Shown: positions 25,530-37,336 of the stretch, piece after piece
How the letters are laid out: the number at the start of each line of letters is the position of its first letter
Position numbering within the stretch: the first letter of the stretch is position 1
Assembly (NCBI GenBank): GCA_948099385.1
Contig: CANUEZ040000001.1
Span: 198,501 to 262,500 of the forward strand
Source: Fasciola hepatica
Taxonomy: Eukaryota; Platyhelminthes; Trematoda; Plagiorchiida; Fasciolidae
Length of the DNA stretch: 64,000 nucleotides
Direction: 5' to 3'
Made by a program: the position numbers and the translations under genes
Notes under the pieces: generated by a model
What the model was told of the DNA's origin: nothing
The model's input: only the letters and a program-made list of their open reading frames with translations
Databases searched by the model: none

Positions 25530-27125
25530 TCTGCTTAAGTACAATCAAGGATACAAGAAAATGTTTGTCTGTTTAGGTGAACAAAATGATAACCATGAGG
25601 TTCAAGAAATTCCCGAATGGAAACAAGGAAACCCAATGACAGTAGTGAATGCTTCCCAGGAGACTGTTTGTGCATCCAATATACTAGCCAAATGGGTACT
25701 TCGGACCTCGACCTTTCAGTCTCCTTTTTCCTTCTAGACTCCTTTCCCTTAGCTGTCGTTTCACCCACCTACAACCTTTCTCGTTACAAAATCAGAATCG
25801 AAAACATAACTTTCCCGACACAAATTTGAACATAGAAGTCAATAGCATTAGATTGCACGATGTATTCCGGACCATTTAGCTGCATCTTCACTAGTGCATA
25901 TTGCAGTCAATGTGATCATTTATAAATGGTGAAATGAACGTTCTCAAGCAGAATCGACAAACTGGTTTTGAAGTGGATGTTCCATACAGACTCATCTTGC
26001 AGTACGTTTTTGAAGTACAGGGTTTATCCCTTTTAATATGATTCACGTCGTATGTAATAAAAATGTGTCGAACGAAAGCTACTGTAATCTGATCGACGGA
26101 ACTTCCCACTCACCACGACTAATTCACTCAAAATAGAAACATTTCACTACAAAAGGTGCGATTCGGTTCGTTGGTCATTCTCGAGTTCATTGATGGCTCC
26201 GATTACACCAATGTTCACAAGCGAGAAAGAACACGAACGAGTGCCACAACAACATCTCTGTCATGGATCACCTACAGCAAAAAGTAATCAGTTGATTTGC
26301 GGTGTTAGCATTTCTTGTTAAACTTCTCGTTATTTTTACCACTGTCAAGTTCACGTGTCGTAACGGACTCCTAGCAGTCGTTGAGATACGCGTAACATAA
26401 TCCAAAAAAGCCAAGCGTCCAATGGTGGTTTTCAATAAGGTTTTTCATGAAACAATCATGAATACGACACAAAAACTGTACAAATCACAACACTAACCGC
26501 TCCGTTGATCAGAGTTAGCCAAATGCGAGCAAATTCAGGATCGCTTGAAGTTCAAGCGGTCAAATCAACGAAATGTCTATGGGAAATGTGGGTCAAGGGT
26601 CACAGAACAAAATCAATGCACACACCAGTCAGCGGTCACTCAAGGTCAATGTCCGGTGTGTGGTTCAGCGAATGACCAAGTGTGGCGCAAGACGTTAATG
26701 GAAAACATAAATTTGGAGTGAGGGTATGGGGGTCAGACTAATCCTTATTTAGAGCTTCGAGTATGGTTGTGCTGTCGACTACACCGCCCGCTAAATCCGC
26801 CACGGATTTCCCTAGTCAACATGCTTGAATCAGAATCAAGTTCTGGCTCCCCCTTCTTACCTACGACTCAGCACCTTCCAGCTTCCCTTGCGGTGTCAGG
26901 ATTTACGGCAGTACACCTGCGCATCCCCTGGCCTAAGATACCTTCGCTTCTGCCGCACTCCAGCACAAATGGTGCCGTTTACTCTTGCCACAAGCGCCGA
27001 AAAGCAAACAGGGTGACAGTACCCGATGAACCCACCCCTTTAGCCTTAACGTATCTTCGAATCTTCAAGCTATGTAACTCAATCATGAAGCTCTTCCAGA
27101 AGTTTCACGATCTCATGTTCTTGTC
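25530..27125. other. Stretch with no recognised gene
   Basis: Contains short frames only (minus 25768-25535, plus 26767-27138), with no convincing family match. The right part may include decayed RNase H/integrase sequence of the adjacent BEL/Pao relic, but I could not identify motifs. Confidence 0.4.
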
Positions 27126-27169
27126 TCCGTGGCTATGATCCTAACCCAAGCCTCCTCGGCATAGATCTT

Positions 27170-27954
27170 GAGGCAACACCTTTTCTTATAGGATGGCAGG
27201 ACTTATCAAGCCTAGTGGATTGTAAAGAGAAGAGATGACGGATAAGATTCCTCTTCTCGAATGTCCACGGTCAATCGCGCTCCGGCAAAAACAGAACGTA
27301 TCCCATTCCAGACCAAGCGTCCTTTAGGCTGATGTTCGTTTTAAGTTGATATCAATCGTAGGGGCAGCATGGTCGTGTTCAGCTATGACATGCAAAACTT
27401 CCTCTACTTTTGGTTCCCTTTTTTTAAAATGGAAGGTTTTCGCCAACTCAACGGATGAAAATAATACCAAACAGTCGTCCACATAAAACATCCCCGGATG
27501 CCGAGTGATTAACGAAAGGTTCGCAGTCTAGATCTTACTTGGCCGTTAGTTTCAACGCAAAGCTCGCACAAAAGGGGCATGTTGCTCCGAAAGGATGAGC
27601 TGTCATTTGGTACTCACTTAGCTGCTGTTTTGGGTCATCACTGTTCTACCACAGAACTCTTAGGGCGTCACGATCCCGGGGGGGGGGCACTCGAAATTGC
27701 ATACATATTTCTTCGGCATCTGCTACGATGGCTACCCTCTCATCTCGAAACCGCATTAACACCCTAACCAGGTCATTGATCCAATCGGGTTCCTGTAGTA
27801 ATCGGTCTTTTAAGAATGGTCCTCGGAACCGGGCGGAGCAGTCTAGAATTATCCATTGTTTTTCTGGTTTCTTAGGGTTGACGACAGCCTGATGTGGTAA
27901 ATACCATCTTGGTGAAAATCCTGGTGCCAGCTGTTCGGCGGGGACGGAGGTCAT
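27170..27954 (-). pseudogene. BEL/Pao reverse transcriptase and start of A17 region (broken)
   Basis: The frame 27954-27646 starts with an RT entry block PRWYLPHQAVVNPKK, followed by LDCSARFRG and a DAEEICMQFRVPP block. The catalytic box FYVDDCLVLF continues in another frame (YVDD at 27474-27485). After it come a KTFHFKKREPKVEEVL block and, near 27190-27240, RRGILSVISSLYNPLG, the hallmark opening of the Pao Peptidase_A17 region. A run of ten G (27678-27687) lies inside the RT where an extra proline is encoded, a likely slippage site. The YVDD box itself is intact, but multiple frame changes make the gene non-functional. Confidence 0.82.
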
Positions 27955-28165
27955 TGATCATTTGTCTCTGTTTCTCTGCATGACTTCTTTGTCGCGCTTA
28001 AACCGTCGACCAAGGAAGTAAAGCCTCCGGGTGGCTACTTCAAAGTTGTTGGGCATAGTCCCAACGATGGTCTTCCATGAGAGGGACCATTCTGCAATCA
28101 GTTGCGCCTTCTGTTCCTCCAATGATGGTGCTTGCTTAGTAGATTCATTGTCAGAGAAGTCTGCA

Positions 28166-28576
28166 TCATACAGCCTTCAAAACTGTTCTAAGATGGTGCT
28201 TTGTTCCTTTTATCATGTTGTTCACGGTGGACTCTCGGTCGTTGGGTGGCCCTAGAGGTCCCAGGATCATCCACCCCAGTTGAGTTTTGACAGTGTAAGG
28301 TTCACTCCTGTTTCCGATCCGCTGCTCCAAAACCCAGTGAGCCTCTGGTACGTCAGAACTCATCAGTACTCCTAACCTAACCTCTCCAGGACATTCCACG
28401 GGAACATCGCTAAGGTGTGGCCGTCGACCCTTGACCGACCGCAAGTCCATACGCGGGGATCCAGAAAACAGCCCTTTAACACAAAAGGCAGGCTGTACTG
28501 AAACGTTGGCTGAGTCATTCTTGGATACTAAACAAAGATTCACAACCCCCGAATCTATCTTAGAGCTTCCACTCAC
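28166..28576 (-). pseudogene. BEL/Pao DUF1758-like region between protease and RT
   Basis: A 136-codon frame with a run of short beta-rich segments ending in QLGWMILGPLGP, the phrase that usually closes the DUF1758/peptidase A16 region just before the RT linker. It directly follows the zinc-knuckle/protease frame (28580-29170) on the same strand, with only a stop between them. The assignment rests on position and that closing phrase. Confidence 0.68.
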
Positions 28577-28579
28577 GGT

Positions 28580-29170
28580 TCAGTCAGTCATACAGGAAGA
28601 CGCCTTAGACAGACCAACCTGTTCCACCAGACCTTTCTCTATCAGACTTATGTCGAAACCATCATCTATGTGTGCGTATGTTAGCACGGCCCCCTTAGGT
28701 CCACTGATTTTAACTGGGATAAGGCCGAATATCACTACGTAACCAGTGGCTCGATTAGCTGCACACTGATACGTTTCTGGGCAAGCTCCACTCAATATGT
28801 CACGATGTAGTAATTCGTGATGCCTGGCACTACACCCAGGCTCCCCAAGTACAGTGGTCAGTGTACAATCCGCTGCACGGTGTCCTGCCTGCAGGCATAC
28901 AAAACAGCCACCGTTTTTCCGAAGCCAATTCCATCTGTCGCTAACTTTCATTGCTACGAATTTTGAGCAGTTATCTGCGTTGTGTCCCTCCTTGCATACA
29001 ATACAAGTTTGTTCTTTTCTACCCTTAAGATTCGAGCAAGCAAAGTTTACTTCATGATCACTCCTGTACCTTGAGTTACGAGGTGGAGCTAATGACTTCG
29101 CTGTAGCTGACAGAGCTATCTGTCCAAATCGAATTCGGGCTATTTCAGCCTCGGTCGCTACTAATCTCAT
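28580..29170 (-). pseudogene. BEL/Pao gag zinc knuckles and aspartic protease
   Basis: A 196-codon frame. Two CCHC knuckles are visible: CIVCKEGHNADNC (a C-x2-C-x3-H-x4-C variant, one residue short of the usual spacing) and CFVCLQAGHRAADC (standard C-x2-C-x4-H-x4-C). Such knuckles bind element RNA in the particle. Further on is an aspartic-protease-like active site in which HIDDGFDISLIE resembles the family form with D-D/S-G-S; the residue after DDG is F instead of S. The frame stays open across both domains, which suggests this copy is not extremely old. Confidence 0.78.
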
Positions 29171-29203
29171 CAGTTGTTTGAAGTTCGGCGCACCTGACGT
29201 TTC

Positions 29204-29920
29204 TTAAGTTTCGTCTACAAGTCGTGGCCATCCATGTTGCAGAGGCCGAGATAGCATGCGAATGATCCCCCATAACGTGACTACTAAGTTAAGATCCCCA
29301 TCGTATTCAAGCTGAGATAGGGCGATTTCGCAGTTCTGCATTTTTATCGCCAATTCTGTCAGTGACTCGGCATCGTCGGCTTTAGGTATCACGCCTGACA
29401 GCAGACCGTTCAACAGGGATCGTGCAATTACCTGCATCTGACCGAACAGATCCTTGAAGATTTCACGAGTCTTTCGATAGCCTTGGTTCGAGGGCAACGT
29501 GACACATTCTTCTATTACCTCTAGCTTTACCCTTGCAGTAGTACAGAAGATATAGCAACCTTCGACCTCATCACTGACTCCGCCTTCGATACAATACTCA
29601 AATAGTTTCACAAAACTACAGTACTGTGTTGCGTTACTATCGAACTCAGTTATTCCTACCTTAGGTAGCTGCAATTTGCAGAAGACATCTCGCGTTTCCT
29701 CTGGTAATGGAAAGAGCGGTTCACGGAGCACATTGTGGTCCTGTTTCTCACAGTCGTTGAGGAACCTTTCGATCTTTTCTGACTGATTAACTGCGTCCGC
29801 TCTAACAGAAAATGTTACAAACATAACTGTCAGTATCAGTATTTCACTGTTGGGGGTTGATGCTTTGATTTGTCTCTGTAGCCCTAATTTGATACCTGAT
29901 TCCAAAGAGACTTTACTCAA
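29204..29920 (-). pseudogene. BEL/Pao gag (DUF1759-like)
   Basis: A 238-codon frame. From about residue 85 it contains LPKVGITEFDSNATQYCSF and later SLTELAIKMQNCEIAL, blocks characteristic of the DUF1759 gag domain of BEL/Pao elements. Gag assembles the cytoplasmic particle that packages element RNA. The first 50 residues are hydrophobic and may not belong to the protein. The frame ends with a stop just before the zinc-knuckle frame at 29170, consistent with a single ancestral gag-pol frame now interrupted. Confidence 0.76.
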
Positions 29921-29930
29921 ATTCCTACTG

Positions 29931-31495
29931 GTTTATTTGTAAAATAAATCCCATTAGTTGTTTTCTCTGTTGGTTGTTGGAAGGATGCAGCTCTTCACAC
30001 AGGACAGCTTTATTTCATGAACTTTTTTATAACCATTGGAAGCAATGTCCGTTCTACCAATGCGTTGGACCAGGGGGTTAGTGTGGTTGTCTTCCCGAGC
30101 CTCCCCAGCAAGCATATCTACAACCACCTGAGTATTGATAGGTGGCATCATATTCCCTGCCCAAGTTGCTTTGTGGTGTCCAACCACGTCGTCAAGTGAG
30201 AAAGGGATTTCGGGATGTGTTCTATCGTTCCTTGAGCCATGGAAGAAAACAAGAAAGGATTTTGACTAAGAAGTTAAGACCTCAATGGTTTCTGATACAA
30301 ATATTCATCGTACACGCTATAACTCGATGTACAGGGTATTGTATCCCGTATTAGGCAGATTACAACACGCAAGAAATCCGTTTATTATAGCGTGAGCAAA
30401 AAGTTTCCGAAAACTGGCCCAACGCAATCTGTACATGCAATCAGCACGGTCAAGCAAAGACGTCAGGTGCGTTGTGAAATTCAGTGGGATGGGCGATGCA
30501 GTCAGGTACACGTATGTGCATGTGAGTATAGATGGCAGCGAATAGGCGTGAATCAAAGGCAATCAGTAAATCAAATTAGGTTGATTATGTTATCGATGAG
30601 AACGCCAATATAGCCACAAAACAACAACGGAGCTGAAACTATGAAATACATCACGGCGAAACTAATCGACGTGAATACGAACACAAACTAACTCGCCTTC
30701 ATTGTGCTATCTGCAGGGTCTATGGTATCCGTCTAGCCTTTTAGTAGTTTACAATGAAGAATAGCGGCTGACTGTAAGTTTTTGTGGACCAACCAGCCCC
30801 CCCCCCCCACCTTTATTGTTTTTCTGGGTAGAGATAGGTACGTTGTGGGTTTTTTTGTAGGTAAATCACTTTTACGAGAAACCAGATATGAGCTGGGACT
30901 TGATTTCCTTCTGAAATATGAACAGAGGCTCATTTATTTGTATTCAGTTATGGCGAAGCTCGAGAGCTGTAATCATTCGGAAGATAGACTATACTGATCA
31001 GCTGAATACCTTTCTGTTCAGTGAAGCCAAAACATTTTCTTTGGCAAAACTCCAGTTATCATTGGTGTTGGATGGGTTTAAAGTGCAAGAAACTAAATCC
31101 CCCTGGCACCCAAATATTTCGGATGTACAGCTGCGAGGTCATAAAATTTGTGTAAGCCGATATTCCGCGTGCACGATTCTTCATTCAAAAAATGTTTCTC
31201 AGAGTCACTGGACAGCGTTCACAGCGAAATAATAATTATCCGATCTGTCTACGCAGTGAGATTAGTGGAGTGTTTTTTGAATCAGTTTAACTACAGCTTT
31301 TCAATTGGTAGCCATTAGAAAGCTTGCGTTTACATTACAGCTAGGACTATTGTTAACATGACAGTTAATATCAACTCCAAGTTTGGTGATTTCACCGGAA
31401 GCATTTCTTGCAAATTCCTTCACAAACCCTATTAATTTTCAGTCGAACATTTGAATGTCCAATGAATTATTTGACGAAAAGTATAACCAGGGAAC
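29931..31495. other. Region upstream of the BEL/Pao gag, no recognised gene
   Basis: May include the 5' leader or LTR of the BEL/Pao relic (minus frame 30187-29954 abuts gag), but no matching second LTR was found. A run of twelve C lies at 30797-30808. The plus frame 30918-31232 (104 codons) is not recognised. Confidence 0.35.
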
Positions 31496-31499
31496 AGTG

Positions 31500-33794
31500 T
31501 TTTCGAGTAGGTGACCTCAGGCCTCAGTCTCCTCAGCTGCAGCTGAGCACCCTTTGCACATTGATTGGGAGAGCCCACATTTTGGATCACTGCGTTAGAA
31601 TATCCATATCCGCTTGTAGTGCCTCCTGATCAGCCGGGGTTTTGCTCCCCAGCCAAGTTTTGAGATCGTCGGCGTACATCAGACAAGGGGACACCGCCTG
31701 CAGTGGCAAGTCAGTGATGAACGCCACAAACAGCAGTAGGCCTAAGCCGTGGCCTTGTGGTAGTTTGCTAGAGACCTCATGCCACTCAGAGCATGGTGAA
31801 GCTACTATGACAGCGAAGGACGTCCGTTTCAGGAAGTCTTTGATCTACGTGAGTAATTGTCCTCCCACTCCTAACAATCTCAACTTATTCCGCAAGCGAT
31901 TGAGAGGCACTTTGTCGAATGCTCTGCAGAAACCAACGTAGATAACGTCCGTAAGATGGCTATCCGATCTAGCTTGTGCCCAATGTTCCTGTGATAGTCG
32001 GGTATCTGACAGACAGGATCGGCTTTTCCGGAAACCATAGTGCAGGTGACTGAGAAGCTTACTACTATCAAGGTATTATTGCAGTTGCTGTGAGATTAGG
32101 AGTTCCATAATCCTTCTTACCACACTCGTAAGACTAACTTGACCGTAATTCGTAGCTTCCAACTTTTTCCGCCCTTGAACATCGGGATGACAAGAGTGTT
32201 TTCCATTCGGATGGTAGTTTAACTTGTTCCATCGAGTTGTTAAACAGTCTCGTGAGTGGAGGCGCGATAATTCCAGCTAGTTCCCGAAGGACTAGCGGAT
32301 GAATCCCGTCCGGACCAGGCGGTTTATGCGACCGGAGCCCTCACGCAGCCTTGTCGACCTCTTCCACTACTAACGACTACCATACCATAGTGAATGCACT
32401 CTGTGGAGGCTGGGATGAGTATGCCTCTCCGTGGCATAAACGTCAGAGCAGTGACCAGCTAACGGTTCTGCTTTACGGAGTCCGTGATGAATCCATCTTA
32501 AAGCAGTGATAGAATACCTGGGCGAGCTCTAGTTCTCCTTCTAAGGTATACATACAGCCTTTTTGGTGCTGAGAAGGAATCAGAAGCAAGTCGCTCTTCG
32601 TATTTGCCACTGTTCGTAGTTTTAGAGTCGAACGCCAATTTCGGATGTGTTTGTAACTGTCGTATCCAGTGCCTGAGGATCGAAACTGCTGCCAAGAACA
32701 GTTCCTTTTCCGGAGCTGACTGAGTAGTTCCTTGTCAAACCACGGTGGTTCCTTAGCATGATTTTGTCGCTCGTTTGGAGGTGCAAACAAGCCCACCACT
32801 GCAGTTATTTCTAATTTGAAGGAATTCCATGCTTCATTCACTTCACCACTAACGATCGAATCCCGTGATAGAGCTACAGCAGGTTTTTTCATTTCAGCAA
32901 AGGGTATGCGCCACACTTTCGGCCTGCAGTGCGGTTTCTGATGGACAAAAGCACCGCGTCTCCAGTGGCTGACTAGCATCGCCTGGTAGCCGGAACCCAA
33001 TGGGGGTAGAATATGGATTCCATCTACTTCAGAGTTTCGCGGGCAGAACACCAGATCAATAATAGATACCTGATCCGCCTGACTCCTGGTCGGTTCTTGC
33101 ACGTGCTGATGCAAGGCGAGGTCACACACTGTTTCATGCAGACAATAGGAGTACCTGTCGGCGGTTACGTTGCATCTGCTCGACTTCTAGTCAATATGAG
33201 GAGCAATAAAGTCTCCGAACTTCAGACAATAGCCGTCCGTCGCCCACAAATGCGTGGAATCCAGAATACCTTGCACGCCGGCCACCGGGGTACGATAGAT
33301 GATCCCTAACACTACAAAGCTACTGTTGGAAAGCTTCACTCTGCACAGCAGCCCCTCCTTGTACCCACATTGGTCCACAAATGTATCAAGTATGTGTACT
33401 GGTATCCCTTTTTTCACATATATGGCAACATTCTCCCCATCTCTGGTACGAACTCGATCTACACGAAATAGCGTGTACCCGGGTAGTGAGACCCCTGAGT
33501 CCCGAATATCATCCGTTAGCCATGTCTCGGTGAGTGCGATGATAAGCAGGGTTCCGGGCAGCAAAAAGCCTCCAATTCGTCCCATTTGTTCAATAATCCA
33601 CGTACACTGGTCAGCAACAGTCCTGGGATGCCGCCCGGTTGTGCCCTGCCCGAAAATCCTCTACGGCTTCGAACTGAGAGGGCTCGTCGGTAGTAGTGGA
33701 GGCCAGCCAATCTGTAATCTCCTCCGAACCACACGAAAATCCTGGATGCAAAGGTCTGTTTCACCGTCTTCCCTTCTCTCCCTGATCTCTTCAC
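31500..33794 (-). pseudogene. CR1-like non-LTR retrotransposon ORF2 (endonuclease-RT), broken
   Basis: Minus-strand ORF2 of the element whose ORF1 lies just upstream. Endonuclease blocks: LLTSVRGLLNKWDELEAF (33794-33516 frame), then ALTETWLTDDI, FRVDRVRTRDG and KFGDFIAPHID (33585-33187), where the usual GDFN asparagine is I. Next come SIIDLVFCPRNSEVDGI and a degraded SDH motif in 33129-32473, which also carries the linker PPWFDKELL. RT blocks follow in 32360-32100 with KPPGPDGIHPLVLREL and EWKTLL. The catalytic YADD (31665-31676) is intact. At least three frame changes and a stop (after DKAA near 32340) break the gene. ORF1 and ORF2 overlap, as in other CR1-type elements. Confidence 0.84.
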
Positions 33795-34713
33795 AGGCTT
33801 GACTCATCTTTTGACGATCCTCAGAAGAAAGATCTTGGTGTAGACGAAAGGGGTTTCCCTCAAAGCGGTAGGACAGTCTTATAACCTCACTCGCTTGCTC
33901 CTGCGAACTAAGAACAACTTTCAGATTTCGCGGTCTTTCAGATTCTTGAAGCATTCCAAACATGAATGTCGCTCTGACCCAAAATGATGCTTCCTGTAGT
34001 GCTTCATCTTCCGCAAACAGCTTATTCAGAATCAGCCTGAGTTGCATCATATCATGATCCAGTCTGTCCTGAGAGGAAGTTGCAGTACGTTCGGGGATGT
34101 TTAGGGCCAGGAAACATTGCTCACGGGGTGGTGGAACCATCTCTGGGATTGATGGAACCTCCTTCCACTTGTTTGTGTCATCCAGAGAGTCAGCTGGTAG
34201 GTTCGGTGGCTTTGGTGGTTGGGCAGCCGGTGCTAGACACAAACACTGCCTTCCAGGGCAGGTGGCGGACCGTCCTTCGTGCTCGTTTTCCATGTTCGTT
34301 TGGTGAGTAGCCCCAGAAGTTGTGGCAGCGGCCGTGGCACAGGACAACGAGGAGTTTACATTTAGTGAGCATTTCTCTGCTGGTGGCGTGCTGGGGATCA
34401 CTTGGGTTGGCGCAGTGTCTGGAGGGGAATGAAGCTTGCTCACAGCGCAGTTAGAACACGAGATTTGAATAGTCGTATTTTCACATAGTTTCAGCGACTC
34501 ATGTTTATCTGCAGGAATTTTGGCGCAATGAACGCGTATCCATCCAATACATCCATCATAAAGCAGGGTTTCTGCCCTAGGTCGCGCAGTTTTCTTGCAG
34601 ATTAAAAAATTAGTCTTCATAACACAGATCTTTTGATTCATCATGTAGTGATAATCCACCGAGGGAGGGATGATAACCCACAACTGATTGAAATTCGCAG
34701 AGTTCAACGACAT
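33661..34713 (-). CDS. CR1-like retrotransposon ORF1 with PHD-like zinc finger
   Basis: An open frame of 350 codons, one of the longest in the window. Residues about 39-89 form a PHD-like Cys/His cluster: C39, C55, H62, C63, C86 and C89, with the spacing D-G-C-x2-W-I-x2-H-C typical of PHD/ORF1 fingers. The first Cys pair appears partly lost (position 42 is T). Residues 95-200 are Ser/Pro/Thr-rich and low complexity. Residues 210-310 are predicted helical and contain a DRLDHDMMQLRLILNKLF block, an RNA-recognition-like LKVVLSSQEQASEVI segment and a basic C-terminus. ORF1 proteins of CR1 elements bind element RNA and help form the particle. The frame is open even though ORF2 downstream is broken. 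The start at 34713 is the first ATG, but homology begins near residue 35. Confidence 0.7.
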   Translation of the reverse strand: MSLNSANFNQLWVIIPPSVDYHYMMNQKICVMKTNFLICKKTARPRAETLLYDGCIGWIRVHCAKIPADKHESLKLCENTTIQISCSNCAVSKLHSPPDTAPTQVIPSTPPAEKCSLNVNSSLSCATAAATTSGATHQTNMENEHEGRSATCPGRQCLCLAPAAQPPKPPNLPADSLDDTNKWKEVPSIPEMVPPPREQCFLALNIPERTATSSQDRLDHDMMQLRLILNKLFAEDEALQEASFWVRATFMFGMLQESERPRNLKVVLSSQEQASEVIRLSYRFEGNPFRLHQDLSSEDRQKMSQACEEIRERREDGETDLCIQDFRVVRRRLQIGWPPLLPTSPLSSKP

Positions 34714-34719
34714 GTCACT

Positions 34720-36500
34720 GAAAGTTTCAATTTATGGTTTGAAAAATGCAAACTGATTGCACGTACTACTAATCATTGGAAGATAGTATCGTGTTAGCCA
34801 AAGTTGTTCGAGTTTACCAACCCATATTTCTCTAAACAAGAAAGGTTACCAATAAGCAATTTTGCCGAATTGTAAATATATCAGTTATTTGTAATAACTT
34901 ACCGTTTGTTTGAACCTGAAACGGATCATGTTTATCGAGAATGGTGTCTATACGACCCAGGTGGTCTGATTATTTCCATTTACTGAATATCCTCAAAGGT
35001 AACCAGACATGGATTCTAACATCTGTCAGAGCAACCATATGAGGCATTCATACCTCTAACGTAAAATTTATATCGGTTCACCTGTAAACAGTTCTTGAAA
35101 CTCACCGCAGACGTAAGTATTTTCTTCGTGATTCGATTTGAGATAACACCAGTGAAAATATTTGGAAATAATTTTATTCTTTATAAAAAATACCATCAAG
35201 AAGTTCGAATTTGATTCATCGCCATCACGCATGCGCATCCGACAAACCAAATGTCATGCAGCATCAATTTCCAACTCAACACGTAATGCGGAGCTGAGGG
35301 AAATAAACCATTGGCAGTCAGCCTGGTTCACCTTCCATTATCATTTGTGAATCACAGGTTGACACACCCACCTGATCATGCGTTTGTGACACACAGATCA
35401 ATTCCATAATCATTTAACAAAGAAAACCCACGAGGAAACCGGGTAATATTTTGGTTCTCATATCAAAACGGAAGAGATGTTTTGAAGACAATTCACCTAC
35501 CACTCCGCAGTTTGATCTTGGTAATTTGTCACCAAACAAGACCAGTTGTAAATTTGCTATCAAATGCTGAACACCGGTATAATCGGGTGGAACTCACGAC
35601 ACGACAGGGCCATTCAAAGGAGATTGTGAAAGTACTAGGATTCTCCCATTTATCAAAATATACGATTTCCACTATACCAGCCCCATTTGCATTGGAATGT
35701 AGTGATTAGAGAAATTCTCCTAATTTTCTCCGGATACAAACACCTGGATGAATGTTCAGAAAATCACTGAAAGTTGTCGAGTAAAATCAATAGCTCTTTC
35801 GAGGAACTGACTGTATGCAGGAAAAATCAATTATTTCCTTGCAATCAATAAAAGATTTTCAAGTTAAGGTAATTGCGAACGAGTAATAGCACAAAATAAT
35901 TTCTCTGTAAATAGACGAGTTTCTTTGGTAAGCTGGGAATTCGTGTGAATTCACGTGTATCTTGCTACGGAGCGCAGATAGTTTACAATAATTGCTTCTG
36001 AGAACAGAGGTTTATTTTAACTGGGTCGTCTCCAGCTTTCCTTAGCGCGAGCAAATGTGAATTCTGACTGTCACGTGACCAAAACAGTGTATTAAATTTA
36101 AATTGACTAAGTTTTTGTTCGTGACTTCCGTGGACAAAAAAAATGATAGCTCTAATTTTAGTTACCCTAAAGCTGATATCAAATGGTAAAACTGGACCGA
36201 CTGATTCAAGTCCTGAACCTGTCGTTTCCTTATCTCAAATATTTTGCATGCCCTAACTGATATACAGGCATCAAATGACATCAAAATGCATTTTTACTCC
36301 GAGTCTGTTCACTCAAACCAAACAATGAATATGACAAGCTATGACTTCGTAAATGAATTTCGCAGATATTCAAAGTTCCTGACGGTCAAATGAATGTATC
36401 ATCCTTGGCCCGGTTCAAGTAATCAGTTCGTTGATCGTAACCCCCTGGCTTTATAAGAAAACGAAAATTGCCTCACAGAGAAACCTGATATTGATTTTTA
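34720..36500. other. Stretch with no recognised gene
   Basis: AT-rich, with only short frames and no mobile-element motifs recognised. Confidence 0.45.
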
Positions 36501-36576
36501 TTTCATTTTGGAATTTGCCCGTTGCACATTTTAGCGTTATCTGTGCACGTAGCAACTTGAGTTATGTACATACTGT

Positions 36577-37071
36577 TTTCTGGAATGACTTTGGTTGGGA
36601 AATCATTTGATGGGTGGGTGGATGCACTGTTGATACTATGAACGTCTGCAGCAAACTTCACCTGTTTCGTTTTCTTTCCACACAACAGCCCAACACTTTG
36701 CCATAGTCGGTTTCTGTTATGGCTACATATGAGTTGACTAGCACACAGCAAGTCAGTACGTTCAATTTCTCTCCTTATCAAAAGAGAAATGCATCTTAAA
36801 TTTGAATTATCTCGGGCTCTGTAGAAATACTTCTTCCGTTTTCTCGAGGATTTCAACGTCGGAGAAGTGACACGGCCATTAGAGGGAGAAGGTTCCTAAG
36901 GGGCAGCACATGTCGAGAATTAAATTGACCGTCTCTAAAAAAAGTTTCCTATTGCTATTTAGCGACGATTCGAAAGAAAACCAGAAAGATGAGTGAGAAA
37001 AGAGTTTCAATAGTAGAAGAATTTTATCATGTGAAAAATTTCGGAGACGGATTTTGATTTGACTGGTTTGT
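36577..37071 (-). repeat. Left arm of a 495-bp near-identical inverted duplication
   Basis: The reverse complement of this segment matches 39350-39844 over the same 495 bases. By eye I find one mismatch, in the CCAGT/CCAGC segment near the 37.06-kb end. It carries a piece of CR1-like ORF2 between endonuclease and RT (minus frame 36856-36503, beginning with a basic RKRKKYFYRARD segment). Homology stops sharply at both borders: outside the block the two flanks are unrelated or only faintly similar. Confidence 0.9.
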
Positions 37072-37280
37072 TTGTGAACATCTGTGGTGCTTAGACGAGG
37101 AGCATCAAATTCGAGGAGTGATGGGGGATCTAAAACAATCCACTGTATTTCGAGGACCAAAGAATTTCCTATTTTTGGATAGTTGCAATACGAAGCTTTG
37201 AGCTACATTTGAGCCACAATATTATCATCCTCCTTGTTGCTGCTAATGTGTACGAATTGCAAAAAGACTTCAATTTTGCA

Positions 37281-37336
<56 letters not shown>

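Larger units (their letters stand above)
27130..29930 (-). mobile_element. BEL/Pao LTR retrotransposon relic, copy 2
   Basis: A minus-strand element with the typical BEL/Pao order: gag, zinc knuckles, aspartic protease, DUF1758-like region, RT and the beginning of a Peptidase_A17-like region. All parts are recognisable but separated by stops and frameshifts. The RNase H and integrase expected at lower coordinates are not recognisable, so the element is truncated or replaced near 27.1 kb. No LTR pair was found. It differs from copy 1 (43.9-47.4 kb) in keeping gag and protease while losing integrase. Confidence 0.82.

Noticed and set aside
33299..33802. Plus-strand frame of 167 codons
   Set aside because: It is antisense to the CR1-like ORF1/ORF2 junction, whose minus-strand reading has clear endonuclease motifs.
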